Shown here piece after piece: positions 1 through 9,115 of a DNA stretch of 64,000 nucleotides. The notes under the pieces were generated by a model. The model ran no database searches, had not been told where the DNA came from, and saw nothing but the letters and a program-made list of their open reading frames with translations. Position numbers and translations under genes: made by a program. Every line of letters begins with the position of its first letter. The stretch's first letter is position 1. This DNA is from Paraburkholderia sp. NMBU_R16 (GTDB lineage: Bacteria > Pseudomonadota > Gammaproteobacteria > Burkholderiales > Burkholderiaceae), in NCBI RefSeq assembly GCF_013282575.1, contig NZ_JAAAYE010000002.1:1-64000 (forward strand), read 5' to 3'.

Positions 1-69
1 AAAGGCCAAATGAAGGGTGACCACGCCACTCGAACGGTCGCCGCGCAGTTCTATTCGCTGCTTATGTAA
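1..69 (+). pseudogene. 3' end of an unidentified ORF, possibly from a mobile element
   Basis: An open frame enters from the left edge and ends at a TAA at 67-69. The 22 visible residues end in AAQFYSLLM. I do not recognise the family. It converges on the patatin gene at 76-954, whose C-terminal third is missing, so an inserted element is a reasonable reading, but terminal repeats cannot be judged from this fragment. It could also be a chance frame. Confidence 0.25.
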
Positions 70-75
70 GGACTC

Positions 76-954
76 CTAAGCGAATCGCCGCTTGCTCGTC
101 ATGGCTCCGTTATCGCGACACAACCCTGAGGCGAGCGACCCTCTGGTTTGCTCCATCGCGTCCAGCATGGCCCGCATCGGTTGGGTCCGGGCCGTGTATT
201 GGAGGTCCTGCATGACGGACGCAATCCCGGTCGAATCGACGGGCACCGTGCCGGGTGCCCGCCAGAGATCGAGCGCAATGACGAGCGTCGGAACCTGCGG
301 CCAATCGAGCAGCAGACACTCGAGCGGCGTATTCGAGATCAGGCCGGCATCCCAATAGTGCGTGCCGTCGATTTCGATAGGCGCGAACCCGGGCGGTAAT
401 GCGCAACTGGCCAGGACATGCTCGGCCGTGAGCCGCGTACGCCGGTTATCGAAATAGACACATTGCCCGCTGCGCACTTCCACCACACCGAGCGACAGGC
501 GCATCGAGCGTGCATCGTTGATGCGATCGAAATCGGCGAACCGTTCGAGCGTGTCGCGCAGCGGCGAGACGTCGTACCAGCTCTCGAATTCCGAGCCGTA
601 ATAGCGCTGCATGAAGGTCGGCACAGCCTTGGGCCGAAAAAAGCCCGCGCGGCCCCGCACGAAAGTGCTCCATGCCCGCAGCGCCGGAGGGTAGGGCAGC
701 GCGGGCTGACTGATCGTCTCCCAGAACGCGCGCAGTCGCTCGAGCCGGCGCTCGGGAGGATTGCCGGCGAGAACGGTGGCGTTCAGTGCGCCGCTCGAAA
801 TGCCGACGGCCCATGCGGGTTCGATGCCGGCGGCTTGAAGCGTTTCGTACGCACCGCACTGAAAGCTGGCCAGTGCGCCGCCGCCTTGCAGCAGCAGCGC
901 GATCTGAGTGGGCGCGAGCGCGGGCGCATCGGAGCGTTGGGCGGATCGGGGCAT
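76..954 (-). CDS. patatin-like phospholipase, probably truncated at its C-terminus
   Basis: Predicted serine acyl hydrolase of the patatin family, 292 aa. Visible motifs are the glycine-rich oxyanion loop GGGALASFQCG near residue 24, the nucleophile motif GISSG near residue 50 and the catalytic-dyad Asp in YWDAGLISNTP near residue 205. The N-terminal 250 residues resemble the DUF3734-type patatins common in Burkholderia, which run to about 390 aa. Here the homologous part stops near MLDAMEQTR, followed by about 20 residues that look unrelated and a stop at 76-78. This suggests loss of the C-terminal domain, perhaps through an insertion at the left edge of the window. It is the last gene of a long minus-strand run. 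Whether the short form is active is unknown. Confidence 0.75.
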   Translation of the reverse strand: MPRSAQRSDAPALAPTQIALLLQGGGALASFQCGAYETLQAAGIEPAWAVGISSGALNATVLAGNPPERRLERLRAFWETISQPALPYPPALRAWSTFVRGRAGFFRPKAVPTFMQRYYGSEFESWYDVSPLRDTLERFADFDRINDARSMRLSLGVVEVRSGQCVYFDNRRTRLTAEHVLASCALPPGFAPIEIDGTHYWDAGLISNTPLECLLLDWPQVPTLVIALDLWRAPGTVPVDSTGIASVMQDLQYTARTQPMRAMLDAMEQTRGSLASGLCRDNGAMTSKRRFA

Positions 955-1074
955 GGGACGTGACCGTTTTGGATTCTGAGCTTGTCACTGTGCCTGAGCG
1001 GCCGACGCGCCGGAGCGCGAAAATTCGCGGATTTGCCCCGTGCGGACCGCGTATCGCGGCGCTTGCCTCGAGAG

Positions 1075-1524
1075 TCAGCGCTCGCTCACATCCCCATCGA
1101 CATAGCGCCATCGGCCGTCGTCCGAGCGCGCGAAACGGCTGAGCTCGTGCAGCCGATGGCCGCGCCCGCCCTGCTTGAACCGAGCGACGAATTCGACGCA
1201 TTCGTGAGCCGCATCGAGCACCTCGTGGCGTTTGATCTGCAGCCCTAACCAGTTGGGCGCGTCGGGCGCCGACGGATCGACATCGAGATCGCGTGGGCAG
1301 GTGGCGGTTTCCCACGTTGCACGCAGATACGCCGTATCGCCGAGTACGTAGGCCGTATAGCGCGAGCGCATCAGTTCGAGCGCATTGGGCGCGTGGGCGG
1401 CACCGCTCAGATAGCGGCCGCAGCACTGCGCGAAAAGCGGGGCTTTCGCTGTCGGCGCACGGCCTGGCGCGGCGCCGCCGCACGGACAGACAGTCGTCGT
1501 AGCTTCGATTCGATCAGCCTTCAT
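1075..1524 (-). CDS. YchJ family protein (UPF0225)
   Basis: 149 aa, the usual length for the YchJ/UPF0225 family. The N-terminus carries CPCGG, part of the SEC-C-like zinc-binding cysteine pattern, followed by CCGRYL; the core segment LMRSRYTAYVLGD and the C-terminal RWRYVDGD are typical of the family. Its biochemical role is not established; SEC-C motifs generally bind zinc and mediate protein contacts. It lies 64 bp after the acyl-CoA dehydrogenase in the same orientation, with the patatin gene 120 bp further on. No clear Shine-Dalgarno is seen before the ATG at 1524, so it may be read through from upstream genes. Confidence 0.85.
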   Translation of the reverse strand: MKADRIEATTTVCPCGGAAPGRAPTAKAPLFAQCCGRYLSGAAHAPNALELMRSRYTAYVLGDTAYLRATWETATCPRDLDVDPSAPDAPNWLGLQIKRHEVLDAAHECVEFVARFKQGGRGHRLHELSRFARSDDGRWRYVDGDVSER

Positions 1525-1588
1525 CGGATAGACGTATTACCGGGCAAGCGCGGCGCGCAGAAGGCCGCCGCGCGGCCGAGCGGAGTAC

Positions 1589-2719
1589 TCAAGCGAGCCC
1601 TCGCGCGATCAAGATCTTCTGGATGTCGCTCGTACCTTCGTAGATCTGGCAAACCCGCACATCGCGATAGATGCGCTCCACCGGAAAATCGGTGACATAC
1701 CCGTAGCCGCCGAAACTCTGGAGCGCGGCCGAGCAGATCCGTTCAGCCGCTTCCGACGCAAAGAGTTTCGCCATGGCCGCTTCGGTCAGACACGGCAGTC
1801 CCGCGTCTTTCAGCGACGCGGCGTGCCAGACGAGCTGGCGCGCGGCTTCGAGTTGGGTGGCCATTTCGGCGAAGCGGAACTGCACGGCCTGATGATCGAA
1901 GGTTCGTTGCCCGAAGCTCTCACGCTCGCGGGCATAGGCCAGAGCCGCGTCGAACGCGGCGCGCGCCATTCCCACGCTTTGCGCCGCGATGCCGATGCGC
2001 CCGCCCTCGAGCCCCGAGAGCGCGATCCGGTAGCCTTCGCCTTCGACGCCGATGCGGTTGGCGACCGGAATGCGGCAGTTCTCGAAGACGATCTGGGCCG
2101 TGTCGGACGAGTGCTGGCCGAGCTTGTCCTCGAGCCGCGCAACGATATAGCCGGGCGTCGCCGTCGGTACGATGAACGCGCTGATGCCTCGCTTGCCGGC
2201 TGCCTTGTCGGTCACCGCCAGCACGATGGCCGCGTCGCCTTCTTTGCCGCTCGTGATGAACTGCTTCACGCCATCGATGACGTAGCTGTCGCCATCGCGT
2301 CGCGCCGTCGTGCGCAATGCCGACGCGTCCGAGCCCGCCTGCGGCTCCGTCAGGCAAAACGCACCGAGCATCTCGCCACGCGCGAGCGGGGCAAGCCAGT
2401 CGCGCTTTTGCGCGTCGTTTCCATAGGTCAGCAAGATGCTGCACACCGGGCAGTTGTTGACGGAAATCGCGGTCGACGTCCCGCCGTCGCCTGCCGCGAT
2501 CTCTTCCAGAATCAGCGCCAGCGCGAGTGCGTCGAGCCCCGCGCCGCCGTGTTCGGGTGGCACCATGACGCCGTACGCGCCGAGTTCGGCGAGCTGGCGA
2601 TGCACGTCTTTCGGAAAGGTGCGGTCGCGATCCCAGGCTGCCGCCTGCGGCAGGATGGCATCGCGCACGAACGTGCGCACCGCATCGCGGATCATCGTGT
2701 GATCCTGATCGAGCACCAT
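1589..2719 (-). CDS. acyl-CoA dehydrogenase
   Basis: FAD-dependent acyl-CoA dehydrogenase, 376 aa, oxidising an acyl-CoA to the trans-2-enoyl-CoA. The FAD/substrate signature AFCLTEPQAGSD lies near residue 125, and the catalytic-base region IYEGTSDIQ is at the C-terminus. Size and motifs fit the short- or branched-chain subgroup; the exact substrate cannot be read. The frame stays open upstream, but the ATG at 2719 is chosen because GAGGAGA lies about 8 bp before it and the protein then matches family length; earlier starts would add a basic tail overlapping the SDR gene. It sits in a co-directional set with a thiolase and a LiuR-like regulator, suggesting branched-chain amino acid or short-chain acyl-CoA breakdown. 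Confidence 0.93.
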   Translation of the reverse strand: MVLDQDHTMIRDAVRTFVRDAILPQAAAWDRDRTFPKDVHRQLAELGAYGVMVPPEHGGAGLDALALALILEEIAAGDGGTSTAISVNNCPVCSILLTYGNDAQKRDWLAPLARGEMLGAFCLTEPQAGSDASALRTTARRDGDSYVIDGVKQFITSGKEGDAAIVLAVTDKAAGKRGISAFIVPTATPGYIVARLEDKLGQHSSDTAQIVFENCRIPVANRIGVEGEGYRIALSGLEGGRIGIAAQSVGMARAAFDAALAYARERESFGQRTFDHQAVQFRFAEMATQLEAARQLVWHAASLKDAGLPCLTEAAMAKLFASEAAERICSAALQSFGGYGYVTDFPVERIYRDVRVCQIYEGTSDIQKILIARGLA

Positions 2720-2801
2720 TGAATCTGTCTCCTCATCGATAACGATTCGACTCGCCTTTGTCATCGGGCAAGTCGGTGCGCGGCGTCTACCCGCGCGAGT
2801 C

Positions 2802-3482
2802 TCACCAGTCGATCGTCGTCCCGTCGTACTGCACGAAGTGCCCGTTGAATGCTTTGCGCGCGGCACCCGCTTGCGCGATCACGTTGCGCATGCCGGCCAC
2901 GCTCGATGCAGGATCGAGCGCGGCTTGCGCACCGCCCATGTCGGTCCGTACCCAGCCGGGATGCAGTGCGATGCAGCTCGCGTGGCGCGTTTGCAGCGCG
3001 GAGATGCGTACCGCGCAATTGAGCGCCGCCTTGCTCGTGCGATAAAGCCAGCCTGTCGTGCCCGTTGCCTCGCCGATGCTGCCCATGCGGCTCGACAGCA
3101 CGGCCAGAACCCCTTCTACCGATTCGACGAGCGGCAATAGCACGGGCATCAGCAGCATGGGCCCGCGCACGTTCGTCGTCATGACGTAGTCGAAGTCTTC
3201 GACCGAGAACGCTTCGACGCCTTCCGTCTGCGGTCCGTAGACGCCGGCCGCGATGATGGCGACATGCAAGCGCTCGCCCGCGAGTCGGTCCGCGAAGGCG
3301 GCGATTTCGTCGGGCTCCGTCGTGTCGAGCGAAACGGCTTCCGCGCCGAGCGTGCTTTCGAGTGCTCCGAGCGATCCGCCATCGCGCGCCGTGGCGATGA
3401 CGCGCCAGCCTGCCTCGCGGTATTGACGGACGAACTCATGGCCGATGCCGCGCGATGCGCCTACGATCAATGCTGTTCTCAT
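2802..3482 (-). CDS. SDR family oxidoreductase
   Basis: Classical short-chain dehydrogenase/reductase, 226 aa. The Rossmann cofactor motif GASRGIG is at residues 8-14, the NAG-like segment is replaced by AAGVYG, the active-site serine lies in SSRMGSIG and the catalytic Tyr/Lys pair is YRTSK. No substrate can be assigned from sequence. It lies between the thiolase gene (76 bp gap) and the acyl-CoA dehydrogenase gene (82 bp gap), in the same direction, so it may handle a hydroxyacyl or carbonyl intermediate, though this is inference. GGGA precedes the ATG at a suitable distance. Confidence 0.88.
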   Translation of the reverse strand: MRTALIVGASRGIGHEFVRQYREAGWRVIATARDGGSLGALESTLGAEAVSLDTTEPDEIAAFADRLAGERLHVAIIAAGVYGPQTEGVEAFSVEDFDYVMTTNVRGPMLLMPVLLPLVESVEGVLAVLSSRMGSIGEATGTTGWLYRTSKAALNCAVRISALQTRHASCIALHPGWVRTDMGGAQAALDPASSVAGMRNVIAQAGAARKAFNGHFVQYDGTTIDW

Positions 3483-3558
3483 GTCATTCGTCCCTCGGAA
3501 AGCGCCGCCGCGGACCGCTACGCCTTTGGCAGGTCGGCGCGCAATGAACGCTCGAAGA

Positions 3559-4764
3559 TCAGACGATCTCGATACCCATGGCGGTCGCCTCGCCGCCGCC
3601 GATGCACAAGCTGGCGACGCCGCGCTTGCCGCCGTACTTCCTGAGCGCGCCGATCAGCGTAACGAGGATGCGAGCACCCGATGCGCCGATCGGATGGCCG
3701 AGTGCGCAGGCGCCGCCATGCACATTGACCTTCTCGTGCGCAATCGCATGCTCGCGCATCGCGGCCATCGTGACGACGGCGAACGCTTCGTTGATCTCAT
3801 ACAGATCGACGTCATTCGCCTGCCAGCGGTTTTTCTCGAGCAGCTTGCGGATCGCGCCGACGGGGGCGGTGGTGAACTTCGACGGTTCTTGAGCGAAAGT
3901 CGAATGTCCGACGACGCGCGCAAGTGGGGTGAGCCCGAGTGCCTCGGCGTGTGAGGCCCGCATCATCACGAGCGCCGCTGCGCCATCCGAAATCGACGAC
4001 GAGTTGGCTGCGGTGACGGTGCCCGTCTTGCTGAAAGCGGGCTTGAGCGTTGGAATCTTCTCGAGGTTGGCCTTGAACGGCTGCTCGTCGCGCGCGATGG
4101 TGGTCTCGTCGCCCTTGCGGCCCGCTACTTTCACGGGCGCGATTTCCCACGCGAACGAGCCGTCTTCGTTGGCGCGTTTCGCGCGCACGAGCGATTCCAC
4201 GGCGAACGCATCCTGCGCCTCGCGCGAAAATCCGAACGAGGCCGCGCATTCCTCGGCGAACGTACCCATCAATCGCCCTTTGTCGTACGCGTCTTCGAGG
4301 CCGTCGTAGAACATGTGATCGATGACCTGCCCATGCCCCATGCGCATGCCGCCGCGCGCTTTCGGCAGCAAATAGGGCGCGTTGGTCATGCTTTCCATGC
4401 CGCCCGCGATCGCGACGTCGACCGATCCGGCCGCCAGCATGTCGTGCGCGAACATGGCCGTGCGCATGCCCGAGCCGCACATCTTGTTGACGGTCGTGCA
4501 GCCGGTCGAGAGAGGCAGTGCCGCGCCGAGCGCGGCTTGGCGCGCCGGTGCCTGGCCGAGGCCCGCCGGCAGCACGCAGCCCATCAGCACTTCGTCGATG
4601 GCCTCCGGCTTCAGGCCCGAGCGTTCGAGCGCGGCGGCAATGGCGGCCGCGCCGAGCTGAGGTGCCGTGAGCGATGCAAGCTCTCCCTGAAAGCCCGCCA
4701 TCGGGGTGCGGGCCGCGCCCACGATCACGATCGCGTCGCGAGCGTTTGATTTCGCGTCAGTCAT
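3559..4764 (-). CDS. acetyl-CoA acetyltransferase (thiolase)
   Basis: Thiolase, 401 aa, interconverting acetoacetyl-CoA and two acetyl-CoA or cleaving a 3-ketoacyl-CoA. The nucleophilic cysteine is in NKMCGSGM (about residue 100), the His motif is GGACALGHPIGASG and the C-terminal catalytic Cys is in CIGGGEA. The ATG at 4764 is preferred over an upstream in-frame start because GGAG lies just before it; its first 8 bases overlap the end of the carbonic anhydrase gene, so translation is probably coupled. Biosynthetic and degradative thiolases are hard to separate by eye; the adjacent acyl-CoA dehydrogenase favours a degradative role. Confidence 0.93.
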   Translation of the reverse strand: MTDAKSNARDAIVIVGAARTPMAGFQGELASLTAPQLGAAAIAAALERSGLKPEAIDEVLMGCVLPAGLGQAPARQAALGAALPLSTGCTTVNKMCGSGMRTAMFAHDMLAAGSVDVAIAGGMESMTNAPYLLPKARGGMRMGHGQVIDHMFYDGLEDAYDKGRLMGTFAEECAASFGFSREAQDAFAVESLVRAKRANEDGSFAWEIAPVKVAGRKGDETTIARDEQPFKANLEKIPTLKPAFSKTGTVTAANSSSISDGAAALVMMRASHAEALGLTPLARVVGHSTFAQEPSKFTTAPVGAIRKLLEKNRWQANDVDLYEINEAFAVVTMAAMREHAIAHEKVNVHGGACALGHPIGASGARILVTLIGALRKYGGKRGVASLCIGGGEATAMGIEIV

Positions 4765-5527
4765 GTTTGATCTCCTGGATGACACCTTCGACGACGGCGC
4801 TCAGCTTTTCCAACTGGGCGGCGTCGGCGGCGACCATATCGTTCGCGTTCGAGCCGGCCCCTTTGGCCGACAGCGCGGCGATACAACGTTCGTAAGTCGC
4901 ACCCACCATCTCGGCGTTCGAAATGGTCATGCCGAGATTGCGCATGCGTCCATCGTGCACGCCGTAGGTCCACCCGTGAACCGTCAGCGGTTGGCTGCGG
5001 GCCCAGGCATCGTTGACGATGGTGGTGCGGCAGACGTTGACGACCTGCTCGATGGTGTTCAGTTCGACGAGACGTCGATGACGTACCTCTCCCATCGGCC
5101 ATTCGTCGAGCAGCGCCGCGTGTTTGGCTCGCACGTCATGAATGTGGTGCAGCCAGTTATCGGCCAGACCCACGCGCCGATCGAAGAGCGCCGCACCCAC
5201 CCCCGAGCAGCCGTAATGTCCGACGACCATGATGTGCTTGACCTTGAGCAGATCGACGGCGAACTGGATGACCGACAGACAGTTCAGGTCCGTATGCACG
5301 ACCACGTTCGCGATATTGCGATGGACGAACACTTCCCCCGGCGGCAAACCGATGATCTGGTTCGCCGGCACGCGCGAATCGGAGCAGCCGATCCACAGGT
5401 ACTCGGGCGTTTGCTGGTCCGCCAGGCGCGAGAAGTACTGCGGGTCCTCGGCGAGCTTGCGCTCGACCCACGCCTGGTTGTTGACGAAAAGCTGTGCGAG
5501 GGGGTGGTTTTGGTCGATTTCGTTCAT
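4757..5527 (-). CDS. can: beta-class carbonic anhydrase
   Basis: Zinc enzyme hydrating CO2 to bicarbonate in the cytoplasm, 256 aa. Zinc ligands are visible as CSDSR (Cys and Asp/Arg dyad) and HYGCSGV (His and Cys). The segment PEYLWIGCSDSRVPAN is typical of the Can/CynT clade. The start at MNEIDQ (5527) matches family length; the frame extends 14 codons upstream without support. Placement between aceK and the thiolase suggests bicarbonate supply for carboxylation steps linked to acyl-CoA or anaplerotic metabolism, but this is inference. Its stop overlaps the thiolase start by 8 bp. Confidence 0.94.
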   Translation of the reverse strand: MNEIDQNHPLAQLFVNNQAWVERKLAEDPQYFSRLADQQTPEYLWIGCSDSRVPANQIIGLPPGEVFVHRNIANVVVHTDLNCLSVIQFAVDLLKVKHIMVVGHYGCSGVGAALFDRRVGLADNWLHHIHDVRAKHAALLDEWPMGEVRHRRLVELNTIEQVVNVCRTTIVNDAWARSQPLTVHGWTYGVHDGRMRNLGMTISNAEMVGATYERCIAALSAKGAGSNANDMVAADAAQLEKLSAVVEGVIQEIKHD

Positions 5528-5623
5528 AGTCGGATCAGTGGTTGGACCTCGGCGTAGCGGCGTGTGCATGCCGCGGCGTTGGACGGGCGCTTCATCGTTC
5601 CGGGGACGAACAGCCCCGGCCGT

Positions 5624-7459
5624 TCACGCTGCCTGCTTGTCGTCATCGGACGCATTGCTGCCCGCTTCGCCCTCGGTTTCGCCGGCCGGGCGAAAACGGT
5701 GGGGGTAGCGGTTACAAAAGCGCACGCTCTGGTCATAGGGGAAAAAGTCGGGCAATTCGCCCCTGAGAAGCAGCTCCTTGTGTTTTTGCCACAAGGCGGG
5801 GTCGAAGAAGTCCGCATGGTGGCGTAGAAAATGGCGACGCACGGTAGGGTCGCCGAGCAAGAACGTGCCGTACGTTTCGGGAAAGATGTCGTTCGGACCG
5901 ACGGTGTACCAGGGCTCCGCCGAAAGCTCGTCTTCCTCGGTTTGCGCTTGCGGCACATGGCGCACGTTGCAATCGGTCAGATACTCGATTTCGTCGTAAT
6001 CGTAGAAGACCACGCGCCCGTGCCGCGTCACGCCGAAGTTCTTATAGAGCATGTCGCCGGGGAAAATATTCGCCTGCATGAGCTCCTTGATCGCATCGCC
6101 GTACTCCTTGATCGCATGATCGATGTCAGCCTCCGTTCCGTTTTGCAGGAACAGGTTCAGCGGCACCATGCGGCGCTCGATGTACAGATGGCGGATGATG
6201 AGGCAGTCGCCCTCGTATTCGATCATCGAGGGCGCTTCCCTTTCGAGCTCGCGGATCAGGGCGTCGTCGAGCCTCGACAACGGCAGTGCGACGCTCGAAT
6301 ATTCGAGCGTATCGGCCATGCGTCCCAGACGATCGTGCCGTTTGACGAGCAGATACTTTTCCTGGATCCGCTCGCGGGTCGTGTCCTTCGGCGGCGGAAA
6401 GTAGTCCTTGATGAGCTTGAAGACGTACGGAAAAGACGGCAGCGTGAACACGATCATCACGAGCCCCTTGATGCCGGGCGCGATGATGAAGTGATCGCTC
6501 GAATGCGAGAGGTGCTTGAGCAGGTCGCGATAAAAAAGATTTTTGCCCTGCTTTTGCAGGCCGAGCGACGTATAGATTTCGGCGTTCGGTTTGCCCGGCA
6601 TCAGTGTGGCGAGAAAGTCCACGTACGCCGACGGCACTTCCATGTCGACGAGAAAGTACGAGTGCGAGAAGCTGAAAATGATCTGCAACTGCTCGCGCTT
6701 GAGCAGGACCGTATCGAGCGCGAGCACGCCGGGACGTACGTGGCGGATCGGCACCGCAAACGGCAGCAGCACCTCGCCGTTGATGATCCGTCCGACGATG
6801 TAGGCCGCCTTGTTGCGGAAGAAAAGCGACGACAGCACGTGCACCTGGAAGTTGAACGCCTCCGAAAACGCACCGTAGGTATCGTGAATCATGTCGATGA
6901 TGCAAGCGACGTCGCGCGCGAGGTCATCGAACGGAATGTCGAGCTGGAAGTTCGTGACGATGCGCTCGAGTGTTTTCGCGAGACCGTCCTTGCCCGGGTA
7001 ATAAGCGCGATAGGTCGGCTTGGCCGCGGGCTCCTCGTTCTCCAGATATTCGGTCGAGATGACGGGGCGCACGAACAGGAAGTCGTTGTTGAAATACGAA
7101 CGGTGCAAAATCTTGCAGCAGACCGAATTGAAGAACGTTTCCGCGCACTCGGGCTGCAGATGATGCGTGAGCAGTCCGATGTAATGAAGCTTGATCTGCT
7201 GCCAGACTTCATCGTCGATATTTTCCGCGTCGTATTCGTCCTCGAGCCGCATCACGCATTCGTCGACGCGATTGTCGTACGAGGCGATGCGATCCCGGGC
7301 GAGCTTTTGCAAGCCGTGCCAGTCTCCCGCTTCGAAAAGCGTCTTCGCATGCACGGCCGCTTCCCGAAACGCGCCATAGTGGCGGTTGAATCCCTCGAGG
7401 ATCGACTGCGCGACATCGAAGCCGATCTGCGAGGACAGCAGTTTCGGAAACTGATTCAT
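5624..7459 (-). CDS. aceK: isocitrate dehydrogenase kinase/phosphatase AceK
   Basis: Bifunctional enzyme that phosphorylates and dephosphorylates isocitrate dehydrogenase, setting the split between the TCA cycle and the glyoxylate bypass. 611 aa, near the usual 575-610. The N-terminal regulatory half is followed by the kinase-like half with [10 protein letters not shown] (ATP-loop region) and [10 protein letters not shown] (catalytic/metal region), both strongly conserved in AceK. The chosen ATG at 7459 overlaps the stop of the upstream MerR gene as ATGA, implying tight translational coupling. Being tied to a LiuR-like regulator rather than to aceBA is notable: aceK expression would follow acyl-CoA signals. 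Confidence 0.97.
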   Translation of the reverse strand: MNQFPKLLSSQIGFDVAQSILEGFNRHYGAFREAAVHAKTLFEAGDWHGLQKLARDRIASYDNRVDECVMRLEDEYDAENIDDEVWQQIKLHYIGLLTHHLQPECAETFFNSVCCKILHRSYFNNDFLFVRPVISTEYLENEEPAAKPTYRAYYPGKDGLAKTLERIVTNFQLDIPFDDLARDVACIIDMIHDTYGAFSEAFNFQVHVLSSLFFRNKAAYIVGRIINGEVLLPFAVPIRHVRPGVLALDTVLLKREQLQIIFSFSHSYFLVDMEVPSAYVDFLATLMPGKPNAEIYTSLGLQKQGKNLFYRDLLKHLSHSSDHFIIAPGIKGLVMIVFTLPSFPYVFKLIKDYFPPPKDTTRERIQEKYLLVKRHDRLGRMADTLEYSSVALPLSRLDDALIRELEREAPSMIEYEGDCLIIRHLYIERRMVPLNLFLQNGTEADIDHAIKEYGDAIKELMQANIFPGDMLYKNFGVTRHGRVVFYDYDEIEYLTDCNVRHVPQAQTEEDELSAEPWYTVGPNDIFPETYGTFLLGDPTVRRHFLRHHADFFDPALWQKHKELLLRGELPDFFPYDQSVRFCNRYPHRFRPAGETEGEAGSNASDDDKQAA

Positions 7460-7872
7460 GAGCGCTCCGCCTCGCTGGCTTCGTTCGTCTCGCTCTCGGC
7501 CAGCATCGAGCGGCACTGCGCCTCGTACTGCGCGAGGTCCTGAAGCGTTGCATTCAGATCTTCGAGCTGCTTTTCGAGCACGTCGCGATGCTGTGCGATG
7601 GTGGCGAGAAACGCCTGCAATTGCGGCACGGTGTCGGTCGGCGATTCGTAGAGGTCCAGCAAGTTGCGAATCTCCGAGAGCGTGAACCCCAAGCGCTTGC
7701 CGCGCAGCGTCAGCTTGAGCCGCGTGCGGTCCCGATTCGAATAGACGCGGCGCAGCCCGCTCGAACCTTCGCGGCGCGGCGCGAGCAATCCCTGATCTTC
7801 GTAGAAGCGGATGGCGCGCGGTGTGACGGCGAATTCTCGCGCAAGCTCGGTGATCGTGTAGTGCTGGCTCAT
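7456..7872 (-). CDS. MerR family transcriptional regulator, LiuR-like
   Basis: 138-aa MerR-type regulator. The N-terminal winged helix-turn-helix reads [10 protein letters not shown] then [13 protein letters not shown]; the dimerisation coiled coil covers roughly residues 80-130. The segment [28 protein letters not shown] is very close to LiuR, the regulator of branched-chain amino acid and fatty acid catabolism genes in proteobacteria. The metal-binding cysteines of metal-sensing MerR proteins are absent; one Cys lies near the C-terminus. The start at 7872 puts the HTH at the very N-terminus as in homologues. It is first in the run with aceK, carbonic anhydrase, thiolase, SDR and acyl-CoA dehydrogenase, and a palindromic candidate operator lies about 80 bp upstream. 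Confidence 0.9.
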   Translation of the reverse strand: MSQHYTITELAREFAVTPRAIRFYEDQGLLAPRREGSSGLRRVYSNRDRTRLKLTLRGKRLGFTLSEIRNLLDLYESPTDTVPQLQAFLATIAQHRDVLEKQLEDLNATLQDLAQYEAQCRSMLAESETNEASEAERS

Positions 7873-7948
7873 AGGTCGGGATCGACCGAACGCCTGCGGC
7901 AACGGCCGCGAATGACGTTTCGGGCAGATCGGGTAAAATCGATCGACG

Positions 7949-7964
7949 TTTACGTTATCGTCAA
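7949..7964. promoter_or_regulatory. candidate LiuR-type operator
   Basis: The sequence TTTACGTTATCGTCAA is an imperfect inverted repeat built on ACGT/CGT cores, of the kind described for LiuR. It lies in the 163-bp gap between the divergent MerR gene and the metallo-beta-lactamase-fold gene, so it could serve both. A TAAAAT box at 7934-7939 is adjacent. Assignment rests on pattern and context only. Confidence 0.45.
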
Positions 7965-8035
7965 CTTCCGCAAAGCGCAACTGGCACGGTTTTCCGAGGG
8001 CGCGGCGACGGGACGGCCAAGAGAGTTTTCGACTG

Positions 8036-9115
8036 ATGAATATCCTCGAGCATCAACTCGACTATCCGTTCGGCGACACGCTCGTCGAGCCGGGGCACAC
8101 GCGTGAAGTCGCACCCGGCATCTATTGGCTGCGCATGCCGCTGCCGTTTGTGCTCGATCACATCAATCTGTGGCTGCTGCGCGATGAAATCGATGGGCGC
8201 GAAGGATGGACGGTCGTCGATTGCGGTATCGCCGACGAAACCATCAAGGCGCATTGGGAAACGATCTTCGATACGCAGCTCGATGGGTTGCCCGTGCTGC
8301 GCACGCTCGTCACGCACTGCCATCCGGATCACCTCGGGCTGGCCGACTGGATTTGCAAGGGCGGTGCGCGCGAGCGCTGGGACGTGCGGCTCTGGATTAC
8401 ACTCGGCGAGTACATGTTCGGGCGCGTCATGGCTGCGGGCGACGGCTCCAACGCCGGAGGTGCGGGTGCGGCGCGTCATTTCGCGCGGCATGGGCTCGCC
8501 GATGAGGACGCACTGGAGAAGCTGCGCAATCGCCGCGACTACTACAGCAGGCTCGTACCGTCGATTCCGTCGCAGTTCCGCCGGCTGCGCGACGGCGATA
8601 GCTTGAGAATCGGTGCGCATGAATGGCACGTGGTGGCCGGCTACGGCCATTCGCCCGAACACTGCGCGCTTTTCAGCAAAGACGCAGGCGTGCTGATTTC
8701 GGGCGACATGGTGTTGCCGCGCATTTCGACCAACGTGTCCGTGTTCGATATCGAGCCCGAGGGCAATCCGCTCGCGCTTTACCTCGAATCGCTGGGCCGC
8801 TACGAGCCGATGCCGGCCGACACGCTCGTGCTGCCTTCGCATGGACGGCCGTTTCGAGGGCTCGTCACGCGCATCGCGCAATTGCGCACGCATCACGATG
8901 CGCGTCTTGCGGAAGTGCGCGAGGCGTGCGCGCGTGCGCCGCAATCGGCAGCCGAGATCGTGCCCATGATGTTCAAGCGCGCGCTCGACGTTCACCAGTT
9001 GACGTTCGCGATGGGCGAAGCGCTCGCGCACCTCAACTTGCTTTGGCTGGCGGGCGAGCTCGAACGGGTGGAAGGAGCGGACGGCGTTGTGCGGTTCAGT
9101 ATTCAGAACGCGTAA
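8036..9115 (+). CDS. MBL-fold metallo-hydrolase
   Basis: Metallo-beta-lactamase superfamily hydrolase, 359 aa. The metal-binding signature is THCHPDHLG (HxHxDH) near residue 95; further metal ligands are visible at [15 protein letters not shown] and LPSHGRPF. Family members hydrolyse thioesters, lactones or phosphodiesters; the substrate cannot be named here. The divergent arrangement with the LiuR-like regulator over a shared candidate operator makes an acyl-CoA-related thioesterase role possible. Its last 13 bp overlap the 3' end of the convergent trpS. Confidence 0.88.
   Translation: MNILEHQLDYPFGDTLVEPGHTREVAPGIYWLRMPLPFVLDHINLWLLRDEIDGREGWTVVDCGIADETIKAHWETIFDTQLDGLPVLRTLVTHCHPDHLGLADWICKGGARERWDVRLWITLGEYMFGRVMAAGDGSNAGGAGAARHFARHGLADEDALEKLRNRRDYYSRLVPSIPSQFRRLRDGDSLRIGAHEWHVVAGYGHSPEHCALFSKDAGVLISGDMVLPRISTNVSVFDIEPEGNPLALYLESLGRYEPMPADTLVLPSHGRPFRGLVTRIAQLRTHHDARLAEVREACARAPQSAAEIVPMMFKRALDVHQLTFAMGEALAHLNLLWLAGELERVEGADGVVRFSIQNA

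Noticed and set aside
5831-7543. 570-residue open frame on the plus strand
   Set aside because: Antisense shadow of aceK.
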